From NCBI GenBank assembly GCA_900769645.1, contig CAAGHI010000041.1, positions 62,001-126,000 of the forward strand: 64,000 bases of DNA, read 5' to 3'. The notes beneath the pieces were generated by a model. That model saw only the letters and a program-made list of their open reading frames with translations. It was not told the origin of the DNA and searched no databases. Source of the DNA: Candidatus Gastranaerophilales bacterium (GTDB taxonomy: Bacteria; Cyanobacteriota; Vampirovibrionia; Gastranaerophilales; Gastranaerophilaceae). Positions within the stretch are counted from its first letter, which is position 1, and each line of letters opens with the position of its first letter. Of the stretch, positions 8,555 through 17,490 are shown one piece after another. A program made the translations under genes and the position numbers.

Positions 8555-8916
8555 TGTTTGAAATTAAAACACAGGCATTTTTTGCCGCAGCTCATCATTT
8601 ATTAAACTACGATGGCGAATGCGAAAATCAACACGGTCATAATTGGCTTGTAGAGGTGTTTGTAAAGGGTGATACATTAGACAAAAGCAATATCTTGATG
8701 GATTACAAAACATTGAAAAAAGAATTGAAAGCAGTTCTTGATCTTTTGGATCACAAGGATTTGAATGCTCTTCCTGATTTTAAAGGCGAAAGCCCGTCAA
8801 GCGAGATGATTTCAATGTTTATCTACAACAAATTGAAAGAAAGAGTTGTTCAATTGAGCAAAGTAACAGTTTGGGAAACTCAGACTTCTTGTTGCAGTTA
8901 TTTTGAGGAAGAGTAA
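8554..8916 (+). CDS. queD: 6-carboxy-5,6,7,8-tetrahydropterin synthase
   Basis: 120 aa, typical length. Second step of queuosine/7-deazaguanine synthesis. Zinc ligands His14/15, His27 and His29 (QHGHNW), catalytic Cys23 in GECENQHGH, and a WETQTS segment near the C-terminus with the substrate-binding Glu are all present. The partner QueE is far away at 42653-43342. Translationally coupled to kdsC by a one-base overlap. The stop codon runs straight into a short repeat (TAACTAAGTAG...). Confidence 0.93.
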   Translation: MFEIKTQAFFAAAHHLLNYDGECENQHGHNWLVEVFVKGDTLDKSNILMDYKTLKKELKAVLDLLDHKDLNALPDFKGESPSSEMISMFIYNKLKERVVQLSKVTVWETQTSCCSYFEEE

Positions 8917-8990
8917 CTAAGTAGTTGGACGGCTAAGAAGTTAGGCAGCTGAGTTTTTTGAAGTCGATAAGTCGATAAGGCAATGGGACG
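8914..8990. repeat. low-complexity repeat after queD
   Basis: Quasi-periodic sequence built on CTAAG / GTTGGACGGCTAAG / GCAGCTGAG followed by two GTCGATAAG copies, beginning at the queD stop codon. A related stretch in the opposite orientation (CTTAGCTGCCTCGCTTCC) lies at 28497-28530, upstream of waaA. Confidence 0.5.
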
Positions 8991-9104
8991 ATAAGTCCGA
9001 AGCAGAAAAAATTGTTTTGGTTGACAGTTGCAATGAACATGAGTTAATGGTAGGGTTCAACAAACAATACAAATATAGTAAGTTAAATCGGAGAAAAGGG
9101 AAAA

Positions 9105-9950
9105 ATGAATTTTATACAAGCAATATTAATGGGAATAGTACAGGGATTGAGTGAGTTTTTACCGATATCAAGTTCAGCTCACTTGGTTTTTACATCAAAC
9201 TTTTACAAGGTGATGAAAAATATTCCGATTGTTCAAAGTTCTAATGAAGAAGTTTTCTTTGATATTATGGTGCATTTAGGAACTTTGATTGCTGTGTTAA
9301 TCTTTTTCCGTAAAGATATTATGAATATTTTGAAAGCAATGTGGCATGCTCTAAAAACTAAAGATTGGTCTGATAAAGAAGCGAAATTGGGGCTTTATAT
9401 CGCTGCAGGTACGATTTTGACAATTATTTTGGCATTGCCGATTAATGAAGTTGCTGAAAAATTAGTTTTCAGACCTGATATTGTTGGAGGATTACTCTTT
9501 ATAACCGGCTTTGCATTGCTTTATAGTGAATATAAGTCTAAAAAACTCGAAGCTAAAAAAGATAACGTTGATTTGAAAACGTCTGTTTTTATCGGTTTGG
9601 CACAAGGTTTGGCGGCTCTCCCGGGATTTTCACGTTCAGGTTGGACAATTGCAACAGGTTTGTTTATGGGACTTGATAGAGTAACGGCGGCAAGATATTC
9701 TTTCTTGTTAAGTATTCCAATTATTTTGGGGGCTTCAATGGTTTATCCGTTAGTGAAAATCGATATTCATGAAGCTTTGACTTACAATTGGACTGCAATT
9801 TGGGCAGGTACAATTGTTTCCGGAATTGTTGGGTATTTGTGTATCAAATATTTTATGAAATTTATTTCAAAATTTTCACTTGCGATTTTTGGATATTACT
9901 GTATTTTAGCAGGATTAGGTGCAGTAGCATTTTTTAGCTACTACGGCTAG
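9105..9950 (+). CDS. uppP: undecaprenyl-diphosphatase
   Basis: 281 aa, about 8 membrane segments. BacA/UppP family: dephosphorylates undecaprenyl diphosphate to recycle the lipid carrier for peptidoglycan and LPS. Both signature motifs are visible: GLSEFLPISSSAHLVF near the N-terminus, with the catalytic Glu and Ser-rich stretch, and PGFSRSGWTIATGL centrally. RBS GGAGAAAAGGG. Separated from queD by a repeat-containing gap of 188 bases. Confidence 0.95.
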   Translation: MNFIQAILMGIVQGLSEFLPISSSAHLVFTSNFYKVMKNIPIVQSSNEEVFFDIMVHLGTLIAVLIFFRKDIMNILKAMWHALKTKDWSDKEAKLGLYIAAGTILTIILALPINEVAEKLVFRPDIVGGLLFITGFALLYSEYKSKKLEAKKDNVDLKTSVFIGLAQGLAALPGFSRSGWTIATGLFMGLDRVTAARYSFLLSIPIILGASMVYPLVKIDIHEALTYNWTAIWAGTIVSGIVGYLCIKYFMKFISKFSLAIFGYYCILAGLGAVAFFSYYG

Positions 9951-10056
9951 TAGAATTTCTGTTACTTTTGTTAAAATATGTAAACTTGGGGCTAATTAAC
10001 TGACAAAAAAATATATTTACGGACATTCTAATGGTACATCGATGTGTGGAGTAAAA

Positions 10057-11088
10057 ATGATTTTACCGATTAATAATATTAACAGTAACATAAATTTTTC
10101 TGCAGACGGCAACGATAAAAAAGAAAAAGCTCTCGAATATAATCACGACACGCTTTTAAAGGATAATCTTGCCACCAGAACACGTATAGGGATAGATAAG
10201 CTTTCTAATGCCATTACGGTATATCCTGCAAAGGGTTTTAAGGGGAGTAAAAACGCAAACTTTTATGAATTTTTGACAATGGGAACAGTGCCTTATATTG
10301 TCGGCAGTGCAATGCTTATGGGTGTATTTAATTTTGCGAATAAACACTTTGAGGCGTTTGCGAGAACAAAAGCTTCTCAGGTTGGACAAAAAATGGCGCT
10401 TGGCGTACTGTTTTATGGAATTCTAAAGGGTGTTTCTAAGTCATTTGTAAGTAAACCTGTGCAGATGATGACTGGTATTGATACTGAAAGACCTTATGCA
10501 AAGGTGATTTATGAGTTGCCGGAAGATGTAAACGATACGGATATTATCAGCATTGAGCATCACAAAGTTTTTGAGAGTGTTGAATTTCCACGCTGGGATT
10601 TGCTTTATGGTGAAGAGGCAAAGGGTGAACCGAGAAATTATCGCTATGACAAAATCGCTAAACGATTGGGCATGGGCGAAAACTTAAAAGATTCAGATCA
10701 AGAAGTTAAACCGAGAATTAAAGAGATTATTGTAAAAGAAAATTTGGCAAAAAATATTTCATCATATCTTTGGGCAGCAACTGGTGTTGGGCTAGCTTTT
10801 CAAAAGCCTTGGGAAAACTTCTTTAATGTTATGACATTGAAGTTTTGGAAGCCTAAAGAATTTGGTAAAACACTAACATCTTTTGGAAAAAACTTCGTAA
10901 AAAGTGCGAAAGCATTTTATCAAGGAGAAGGCAAAGGCGTTTCAAAGCATGCCGGCAAAATGTTGCTTGGCGCAGCAGTGCTTTCAACTGTGCTTGGGGT
11001 TGTAAATACCGTATCAAGCTCTCACAAGCCGTCTAAGGTCGGTGCGGCTGATGTTATCGACAAAAACAAAAAGTATGTGGTAGGTTAG
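10057..11088 (+). CDS. uncharacterised membrane-associated protein, first of a coupled trio
   Basis: 343 aa from ATG 10057, chosen because GGAG lies 5 nt upstream; an in-frame ATG at 10042 has no such site. I recognise no family. The N-terminus has a short INSNINFSADG motif. There are hydrophobic segments near residues 70-90, 235-255 and 300-320 (GKMLLGAAVLSTVLGVV). A PRWDLLYGEE...YDKIAKRLGM stretch resembles PWDLYYDKQIQKIGDRMGV in the next protein, so the two are probably paralogues. One base separates it from the next gene, indicating an operon. Confidence 0.7.
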   Translation: MILPINNINSNINFSADGNDKKEKALEYNHDTLLKDNLATRTRIGIDKLSNAITVYPAKGFKGSKNANFYEFLTMGTVPYIVGSAMLMGVFNFANKHFEAFARTKASQVGQKMALGVLFYGILKGVSKSFVSKPVQMMTGIDTERPYAKVIYELPEDVNDTDIISIEHHKVFESVEFPRWDLLYGEEAKGEPRNYRYDKIAKRLGMGENLKDSDQEVKPRIKEIIVKENLAKNISSYLWAATGVGLAFQKPWENFFNVMTLKFWKPKEFGKTLTSFGKNFVKSAKAFYQGEGKGVSKHAGKMLLGAAVLSTVLGVVNTVSSSHKPSKVGAADVIDKNKKYVVG

Positions 11089-11089
11089 T

Positions 11090-13639
11090 ATGGCAAGCTT
11101 GATTCAAAATTATGTAGCAACTCAAAAAAATCCTTATAATACAAGCGTAAAACCTCAAGTTGAAGCTCCGAAAAAGCCAAAGCCGGATTTTGATATTGAA
11201 CGAGAATTAAACAACAGAACTTTCATAAAACCGCTTGAAGGTGAAGGAAAGTTGCTTAACGGCAACATTTTCAATGCACCTGCGATTATGGTGAAAGATG
11301 CGATATATGATTTCAAGGCATTTAAACATGCTGCAAAAGGTAAAGCAAACGACCATGAACTCGGTAAATTGAACGATGTCGGGTTGAAACTTGGTGGGCT
11401 TGCAATTGCTGGGTATTTGTTCTCTAAAAAGCAGACTCCGATGACAAAAGGAATGGAATTTGTCGGATTGGCATCTTTCTTGGCATCAATGGCAATTTGG
11501 CCTAAGATTGCAATCCAGCTTCCTGCATATTTAATCCATGGCATAAATGTTCAAAAAGAATATCAAGATAGTTTTGGCAGAAAGAAACCGTTCTATCAAG
11601 ATCCTCAATTTATTCCTTGGGACTTGTATTATGACAAGCAAATTCAAAAAATTGGCGATAGAATGGGAGTTCCAAAAGATATTCCTAACAGGCGTGATGC
11701 AATTCAAGAAAAAATGAAAAAAATCGCTATTCAAAATAATACTTTGTGGATGATGACTGCAGGTTTTGCAACTCCTGTTATGAGTGCTTTGATCTGTAAC
11801 CAGACAGAACCATTCTTAGCGAAATATTTGAATAATCGTGAAAATAAAAAAGCAGATGCGATTTTGAGTAATTTTGAAACATATTCTCAAAAATATTTGG
11901 ACAAAAATTATACTCAAAATATTGAAAAATTGTTATCTAAAAACGCTGATAAACCTGTAACAAAAGAGTTGGTAGAAAGTCTTGCATCAATGCTTTCAGA
12001 GGGTTTTGATAATGTGACAGCCGGAAGTATTCATAAAGATCTTCAAGAAATGCTTTTGACAAATTCTTTTGTTGTAGATGATGGTACTACAAAAGAGATT
12101 TCTAAGAATTTGAAAGAAAAACTTTTGAGCAAAAATTATAGCGAAGAATTTGTAAATTCTGTAATTCCTGCAGATGAAGAGTTGGCAAAACTTCTAGGTG
12201 ATAGCCAATTATTAGGCAACGAGGGCGAAAATGATTTAAGACAAATTCGCGCCGTTATAATTAAAAAAGTTAAAGATAATGTTGTTGAATACAATAAAGC
12301 AAATCCAAATGGTAAACAGTATGATGCAAAACGAGTTGCTACTGTTATTAATGGTAATGTAAAAGATTTCCACCCAATCAGAAAAGCTTTGGAAAAAGTT
12401 CATGCTCAAACTTTTGATGAAGGTGTAAGAGCTAAAATTAGCAATATGGCTGAGGTTCTGAACTCGTTTAGATCAAAAATGTTTACATTGAATGAGTATG
12501 CGGTTAAAAAAGTTGGTGCCGCTCCGGAAACTGTTGTTGCAAATTATTGGAATAATATTTCTAAAAACTTGTTGAAAACATTAGGTTTTACAGATAAAGA
12601 GATTACAAAAACTCATTTTGACCGAAATCTAATGGGAGAAGTTCTTCGTGGACACATTGAAAACATCGTTTCTGATGATAGCAAGTATCGTGAAGTGATG
12701 AAGAAAATTATTGATGAAGTTGCAACTCTTGATACTCAAATCAAGCCGAGTGACATATCTTCTGGAGCTTTGCAAACTAACAATAGTGGAACAGCTTATG
12801 AAACCAAGGTCGACTCTTTGTTCTCAGAATTCAAGGGTAAGATTGATGAAAGCGGTTTAAGGCGTACTGCAAAAGCGATTGCTGGTAACAATCCTTATGA
12901 GGATGTCGGAACTCTTAAAAATATTCAAAAATCTTATGCCGCAGAAAGAATGCTCGGTGTAAAAAGTTCGTTCTATAGACTTATCAATACTCTTGATTTT
13001 TACAGACGAATTGCTCAAAATCCAAACGGCTCGTATATTGTAAACGGTCAATACAGTCGTGAAGTTAAGGAAGAATTGATTGAACTTTGTAAAATCGTTA
13101 CACTACAAGGGCATTCTTCTGACAGTGCAACGAAATTCTATATGTTGAGAAATCCAAATCCTGCAACAGATAACGGGCCAGTTGAGGTTAAAGGTGGAAA
13201 AATCCAAAATAAATACTTTGGCAAAACAACCGGAACTGATATTGGTGGCGACAAGTATTTCTATCAAAACGCAATGCAATTGATGTTTGAGGAAGATTTG
13301 GATCCGGCAACAAAAGAAATGTTGAGCAAAACATTAATCGGTGATGAAATTAACAGATACAGAACATTGATTTTGGATAACATCGGTAGTGAACATTATT
13401 TTGCAAAACCTAACCACAAAATCAGACCTGCAAATGGTGCCGGTTCTGACTTGAAGTTCTTGCTAACAGGTATTGCCCCAGATGAATTGTTCTATAAGGC
13501 TGGTCAACAGGCGTTCAATACAAGAAAATGGCTCAAAATTTTTGGAACCTTTGGAGCTGCATTGTTTGGTGTAACAGTATTATTACAGTTTTTCTTTGGC
13601 AAAATGCCGAAATATCAACAGAAGGCGGATAAAAAATGA
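11090..13639 (+). CDS. large uncharacterised membrane-associated protein
   Basis: 849 aa, unknown function. The N-terminal 270 residues contain hydrophobic segments (GLKLGGLAIAGYLFS, MEFVGLASFLASMAIWP, TLWMMTAGFATPVMSALIC) and the PWDLYYDK motif shared with the preceding protein. A long, mostly helical and polar central region (about 270-800) follows, with one membrane segment near the C-terminus (IFGTFGAALFGVTVLLQFFFG). Stop and next start overlap as ATGA, so the GH13-like protein is translationally coupled. A structural or scaffold role is possible but unproven. Confidence 0.7.
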   Translation: MASLIQNYVATQKNPYNTSVKPQVEAPKKPKPDFDIERELNNRTFIKPLEGEGKLLNGNIFNAPAIMVKDAIYDFKAFKHAAKGKANDHELGKLNDVGLKLGGLAIAGYLFSKKQTPMTKGMEFVGLASFLASMAIWPKIAIQLPAYLIHGINVQKEYQDSFGRKKPFYQDPQFIPWDLYYDKQIQKIGDRMGVPKDIPNRRDAIQEKMKKIAIQNNTLWMMTAGFATPVMSALICNQTEPFLAKYLNNRENKKADAILSNFETYSQKYLDKNYTQNIEKLLSKNADKPVTKELVESLASMLSEGFDNVTAGSIHKDLQEMLLTNSFVVDDGTTKEISKNLKEKLLSKNYSEEFVNSVIPADEELAKLLGDSQLLGNEGENDLRQIRAVIIKKVKDNVVEYNKANPNGKQYDAKRVATVINGNVKDFHPIRKALEKVHAQTFDEGVRAKISNMAEVLNSFRSKMFTLNEYAVKKVGAAPETVVANYWNNISKNLLKTLGFTDKEITKTHFDRNLMGEVLRGHIENIVSDDSKYREVMKKIIDEVATLDTQIKPSDISSGALQTNNSGTAYETKVDSLFSEFKGKIDESGLRRTAKAIAGNNPYEDVGTLKNIQKSYAAERMLGVKSSFYRLINTLDFYRRIAQNPNGSYIVNGQYSREVKEELIELCKIVTLQGHSSDSATKFYMLRNPNPATDNGPVEVKGGKIQNKYFGKTTGTDIGGDKYFYQNAMQLMFEEDLDPATKEMLSKTLIGDEINRYRTLILDNIGSEHYFAKPNHKIRPANGAGSDLKFLLTGIAPDELFYKAGQQAFNTRKWLKIFGTFGAALFGVTVLLQFFFGKMPKYQQKADKK

Positions 13640-15381
13640 TTAATTCAACAAACTTATTAACAATAAAAACTCAAAAAATTAATCAACCTGCAATTTCAAA
13701 TCCGATTTCAGGTCAAACATCTGTGCAACCGTCATCTCTAGGTAATTCAGGTTTGTTAAGTGCATATCTTAACAATAGGGCAATGATTAATGCTCCTGTT
13801 GTGCAAAAATCTGCTAAGGTAGAAAAAACTGAAAATTCAGCTCCTGTAAATTATCATAACAATTTGCGCTCTATGTTCAAAAACAATGAAGCAAAGATTT
13901 TGGCGATAATTCCAAGAACTTTTAACGCAAAAGATACAAACGGCAACGATTATATTGATGGAAACGAACAACACGGAACGTTTTTGAATGCAATAGACAG
14001 ACTTGATGAAGTAAAAGCTGATGGTTTTAACACTTTCCACGTACTTCCGATTAACCCTCCAGGGAAAATGAAAGCTATGGGAACAGCAGGTTCTGTTTAT
14101 GCGCCAAAAGATTTGTTGGCGTTGGATCCAAACTTGATTGATCCAAATGATCCGAGAAGTGATATGGAACAATTTAAAGCGTTTATTGATGAATGTCACA
14201 AGCGCAATATCAAAGTAATGGTGGATTTACCAAGTTGTGCGTCTTACGATATGTTCCTGGAGCACCCAGAATGGATGGCAATGGAAAGTGATGGACTTGC
14301 CAAAACTCCACAGGGTTGGAACGATATCAGAATGTTTCAACCTTGGGAAGATGAAGGCAAAAGAACGCTAAATCCAAAACTTCTTGAGTTGCATAAACAA
14401 TTTGTAGATATGTGCATAGATTTGGGTGTAGACGGAATTAGAGCCGATGTAGGCAGAGCAAAACCTGTTGAATTTTGGGACGTTTTAATCCCTTATTCTC
14501 ACATGAGAGATCCTGAGTTTGGTTGGCTTGCAGAAACTTATACTTACGAGGACGCATCTCCGCAAGCTAATATGCCTTATGACAGACCAGAGGACTCTTT
14601 AAGAGCCGGTTTTGATATGATTTACGGTCAATATCACATTTTCCACGAATGGCCTGACGCAAAAACATTTATGAATTACGTGAAAGAGCAGTTGGATATG
14701 TCTTATAACTTGCCAAAAGGTAAATCTATAATCGGTTCTTTTGCAACTCACGATGATATTTCTCCGATGTCACATGGTGGAGCGGATTATTGTAATATGA
14801 CAATGGGGCTTCAAGCTACTTTGCCTATGTTAAACCCTTATATTGTTGACGGTTACCAATCTGGTGATAATTATATTTATAAGTATGAAGGGCAATATAA
14901 CCCTGTAACCCAAACAGATAATCACGAAATGACAGTTCATAGAGGCCGTTTGGATATCTTTAATTTGTCTAGAAAACCGGGGGGCGAGGAACCTGAAATC
15001 GGCAAATTTATGACAGAAGCTTTCAAAATGCGTGACAAATACCTTGATGTAATTACAAAGGGAACGTTTATTGAGCTTGATAAAACAAAGGACAAAAACG
15101 ATCAAATCATCGCTTATGCAAGACATTTGAACGGCAAAACACTTCTAGTAGTTGCAAATAAAAATATAAATCGTTCAGTTGCTGCAAATATTAAAGTTCC
15201 GACATTGAAGGCTAGTCAGGAATTGAAAAGCCTTCTTCCTTCTTATGGAAAAGAAAGTATATTGCAAGCAAAAGACAATATGTTAAGTGTAGAGTTAGGA
15301 CCAGCACGAGTTCATGTATTTGAGATTGATACTCCAAATATTGAAAAATACACGAACAAGATTTACAAGCAGAATATATAG
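13636..15381 (+). CDS. alpha-amylase family (GH13-like) glycoside hydrolase
   Basis: 581 aa. The central TIM-barrel carries the GH13 catalytic triad: nucleophile Asp271 in GIRADVGRA, acid/base Glu300 in AETYTYE and Asp373 in FATHDD. VMVDLPSCASYDMF corresponds to the first conserved strand, and a C-terminal beta domain with LLVVANKNINRS follows. The first 80 residues are Ser/Asn/Gln-rich and unstructured. Residues 100-111 (DTNGNDYIDGNE) fit an EF-hand-like calcium loop. There is no signal peptide, so it probably acts on internal alpha-glucan or at the membrane with its two coupled partners. Substrate unknown. Confidence 0.82.
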   Translation: MINSTNLLTIKTQKINQPAISNPISGQTSVQPSSLGNSGLLSAYLNNRAMINAPVVQKSAKVEKTENSAPVNYHNNLRSMFKNNEAKILAIIPRTFNAKDTNGNDYIDGNEQHGTFLNAIDRLDEVKADGFNTFHVLPINPPGKMKAMGTAGSVYAPKDLLALDPNLIDPNDPRSDMEQFKAFIDECHKRNIKVMVDLPSCASYDMFLEHPEWMAMESDGLAKTPQGWNDIRMFQPWEDEGKRTLNPKLLELHKQFVDMCIDLGVDGIRADVGRAKPVEFWDVLIPYSHMRDPEFGWLAETYTYEDASPQANMPYDRPEDSLRAGFDMIYGQYHIFHEWPDAKTFMNYVKEQLDMSYNLPKGKSIIGSFATHDDISPMSHGGADYCNMTMGLQATLPMLNPYIVDGYQSGDNYIYKYEGQYNPVTQTDNHEMTVHRGRLDIFNLSRKPGGEEPEIGKFMTEAFKMRDKYLDVITKGTFIELDKTKDKNDQIIAYARHLNGKTLLVVANKNINRSVAANIKVPTLKASQELKSLLPSYGKESILQAKDNMLSVELGPARVHVFEIDTPNIEKYTNKIYKQNI

Positions 15382-15425
15382 GCTAATTGAAAGCCCTATT
15401 GGCACATTAAATAAACAACGAAAAC

Positions 15426-15465
15426 AAGATGCAGTCTTGATTGATTGCATCTTTTGATTTTTTTT
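15426..15465 (+). terminator. terminator after the GH13-like gene
   Basis: Stem AAGATGCA / TGCATCTT with a 12-nt loop, followed by TTGATTTTTTTT, 45 bases after the stop codon. Confidence 0.7.
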
Positions 15466-15514
15466 AATGTTTGAGCTAGAATATTGTCGCAAGAAATATA
15501 TTAGCGAGGAAAAA

Positions 15515-15871
15515 ATGTTACAAGAATTTATAAGTTCAAAAATACACAGAGCAACAGTTACAGATGCAAATTTGAATTACGTTGGCTCAATTACGATTGA
15601 CGAAACTTTGATGAAAGAGTCAAAGATTAAAGAATGGCAAAAAGTTGATATTTTAGATATCAATAATGGCGAAAGATTTCACACTTATGTAATCAAGGGT
15701 GAACCTGATTCTGGCATGATTTGTTTGAATGGTGCAGCTGCAAGAAAAGTTCAACCTGGGGATAAGGTTATAATTATCGCTTATGGTTTGTATAATCCGG
15801 AAGAATTGGAAGGCTATAAACCGACTATTGTAATCGTTGATGATAAAAATAAAGTTGTAGAAAAACATTAA
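15515..15871 (+). CDS. panD: aspartate 1-decarboxylase
   Basis: 118 aa. Makes beta-alanine for pantothenate and CoA. The self-cleavage site Gly24-Ser25 (YVGSITID) is at the canonical position, generating the pyruvoyl group; Lys9 and the GAAARKVQPGDKVIIIAYG segment also match. The start is ATG 15515 (AGCGAGGA upstream), which puts the cleavage Ser at 25; a longer frame to 15467 would add 16 residues. coaD later in CoA synthesis is at 27948-28430. Confidence 0.95.
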   Translation: MLQEFISSKIHRATVTDANLNYVGSITIDETLMKESKIKEWQKVDILDINNGERFHTYVIKGEPDSGMICLNGAAARKVQPGDKVIIIAYGLYNPEELEGYKPTIVIVDDKNKVVEKH

Positions 15872-16234
15872 TAAGAGTTCGTAATAATATAGGCTGGATT
15901 CTTTCGGTTCAGAAGAACCACAGAATGACGACTAAAGAAAGTAGGTCGGGGTACCTAGCCCGACATCGTTAATCTAATAAACTAGATTCTGAATAGCAAG
16001 AAAAATAATTCTTCGCTAACCGCTTAGAATATTTTTCTAAGCTTTCAGAATGACGACTAGAGTAGTTGCAATTTACGTAAGCAACTATCCGGAAACAGTC
16101 ACTCCGGACTACGATCCGGAGTCTATTTTTTATAGATTCTGAATAAGACGAAAAGCGACATTGGACGCTAGATTTTCTGTCTTTTCAGAATGACGACAAC
16201 GTAATAGAATGACGAGCATAGTGTCAATTCGCGT
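15872..16234. repeat. intergenic region filled with palindromic repeats
   Basis: No gene seen. It holds several short hairpins: GTCGGGGTACCTAGCCCGAC (15945-15964), TTAGAA/TTCTAA near 16024-16040, and ACTCCGGA/TCCGGAGT (16101-16122). It also holds repeated words of the type AGATTCTGAA...CAGAATGACGAC (near 15921, 16049 and 16187). The same GAATGACGAC word occurs at 525-534, upstream of the prepilin. Confidence 0.7.
16101..16132 (+). terminator. terminator-like hairpin
   Basis: Perfect 8-bp stem ACTCCGGA/TCCGGAGT, 6-nt loop, followed by CTATTTTTTAT. It could end panD transcription, though it may equally be one of the local repeats. Confidence 0.45.
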
Positions 16235-16735
16235 TTACCTATAATTCGTAAATTGCAAAGGGTAATCATATTTTTCTTCATTCGATCTTAAAAGTTGAAT
16301 TACTTCTTGCAAAACGTCTTTATCTTTGCCGGAAACACGAACTTGATCGCCTTGAATTGAGGCTTGAACTTTCTTTTTGCTGTCTTTAATATCAGATACA
16401 ATCTTTTTGGCAAGTTCCTGTGTAAGTCCTTTTTTAAGTTTAAATACTTGTCGAACTTGTCCGCCGAGAGCGTTTTCAACAGGTTGAGCGTCTAAAATTC
16501 GTGTGCTCAAGTTCCGTTTTACAAGTTTAGTTTGCAAAATGTCTATGATATTTCTCAATTTCATATCGTCATTTGTCGTAATCGTAATGGTTTTATCAGC
16601 TTCCAATTCCACTGACGAATTTGAATCTTTTAGGTCAAATCTTGATGACACATCTCTTTTGACCTGATCGACGGCATTTACAAGTTCTTGTCTATCAAAT
16701 TCTGAAACTATATCAAAACTACAATCTTTTGCCAT
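16235..16735 (-). CDS. yajQ: YajQ family nucleotide-binding protein
   Basis: 166 aa, the usual length of the UPF0234/YajQ family (two ferredoxin-like repeats). Conserved CSFDIVSEFDRQELVNAVDQ at the N-terminus and KDVLQEVIQLLR near the C-terminus are typical. Some members bind cyclic di-GMP; others bind nucleic acid or nucleotides, so the ligand here is unknown. Single gene. Confidence 0.92.
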   Translation of the reverse strand: MAKDCSFDIVSEFDRQELVNAVDQVKRDVSSRFDLKDSNSSVELEADKTITITTNDDMKLRNIIDILQTKLVKRNLSTRILDAQPVENALGGQVRQVFKLKKGLTQELAKKIVSDIKDSKKKVQASIQGDQVRVSGKDKDVLQEVIQLLRSNEEKYDYPLQFTNYR

Positions 16736-16885
16736 ATTTAACTCCCTTCTTTTTTTTGAAACCTTTGTGATTGTGCGAATTGAATCGCTTCTATAAACGG
16801 ATTATAGCATAGAAAAGTGCAAGATGAAAGACCTTGCACTTATTTACAATTTTGGGGTTGTATATTTATTGTTATATCAAGTCAA

Positions 16886-17314
16886 TTAAGGCGTTGCGGC
16901 TTTTTTACGTTTAAATAGTCTCGTGAACCAGTTGCCTTTCTTTGGTTTGCCGGTGACGAAGTTTTTTAGAGAAGTCCAGCAATTTTGAGCATATTTTTTC
17001 AAACCACCGGCTTTTCTAATACTTTTTCTTAAAACTGGAATGCTACCAAGTGCGATTGCGCCGCCAATTACCCAAAGTGCTTTTTTAAGAGTCGCTTTGT
17101 CCTGATTTTCTTTTTGGTGCATAATTTCAACTTTATCCCTGTCGGGTTGTTGACGCATTTGAATTCTGCCGAGGTATGAAGTTCCACCGGTCATTCCGCC
17201 CATTCCATAACCGTACATCGCAGGTGGAATTCCCGTTGTATATGGCATAGCGCCAAGTGTACTATTTGCTAAGTCCTGATACATTATTGGTGTATCAAAG
17301 TCACCGCCTATCAT
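16886..17314 (-). CDS. small hypothetical protein with one membrane segment
   Basis: 142 aa, family not recognised. A Gly/Met/Tyr-rich N-terminal third (PPAMYGYGMGGMTGGTSYLG), a charged linker, one hydrophobic helix (ALWVIGGAIALGSIPVL, about residues 81-97), then a strongly basic C-terminal tail (TRLFKRKK). The tail suggests inner-membrane anchoring with a positive inside end. GGAG lies 8 nt upstream of ATG 17314. Confidence 0.6.
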   Translation of the reverse strand: MIGGDFDTPIMYQDLANSTLGAMPYTTGIPPAMYGYGMGGMTGGTSYLGRIQMRQQPDRDKVEIMHQKENQDKATLKKALWVIGGAIALGSIPVLRKSIRKAGGLKKYAQNCWTSLKNFVTGKPKKGNWFTRLFKRKKAATP

Positions 17315-17490
17315 AACATTTCTCCAAGTTTATAACTAACCTTACATTTATATAAAGTATTTTTATGTGTAAAAATTTACTTTTTGTAAAGAAATATTAA
17401 TGTCAAAAATTTTCTTTAAATTAGTTAATATTTACGATTTTTCAGATTAATTATGCTAAAATTGAATAAGATAGTTTAGGGATAAAATAG

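Noticed and set aside
15467..15514. Longer N-terminus for PanD
   Set aside because: It would move the self-cleavage Gly-Ser from its canonical 24/25 position and overlaps the terminator region.
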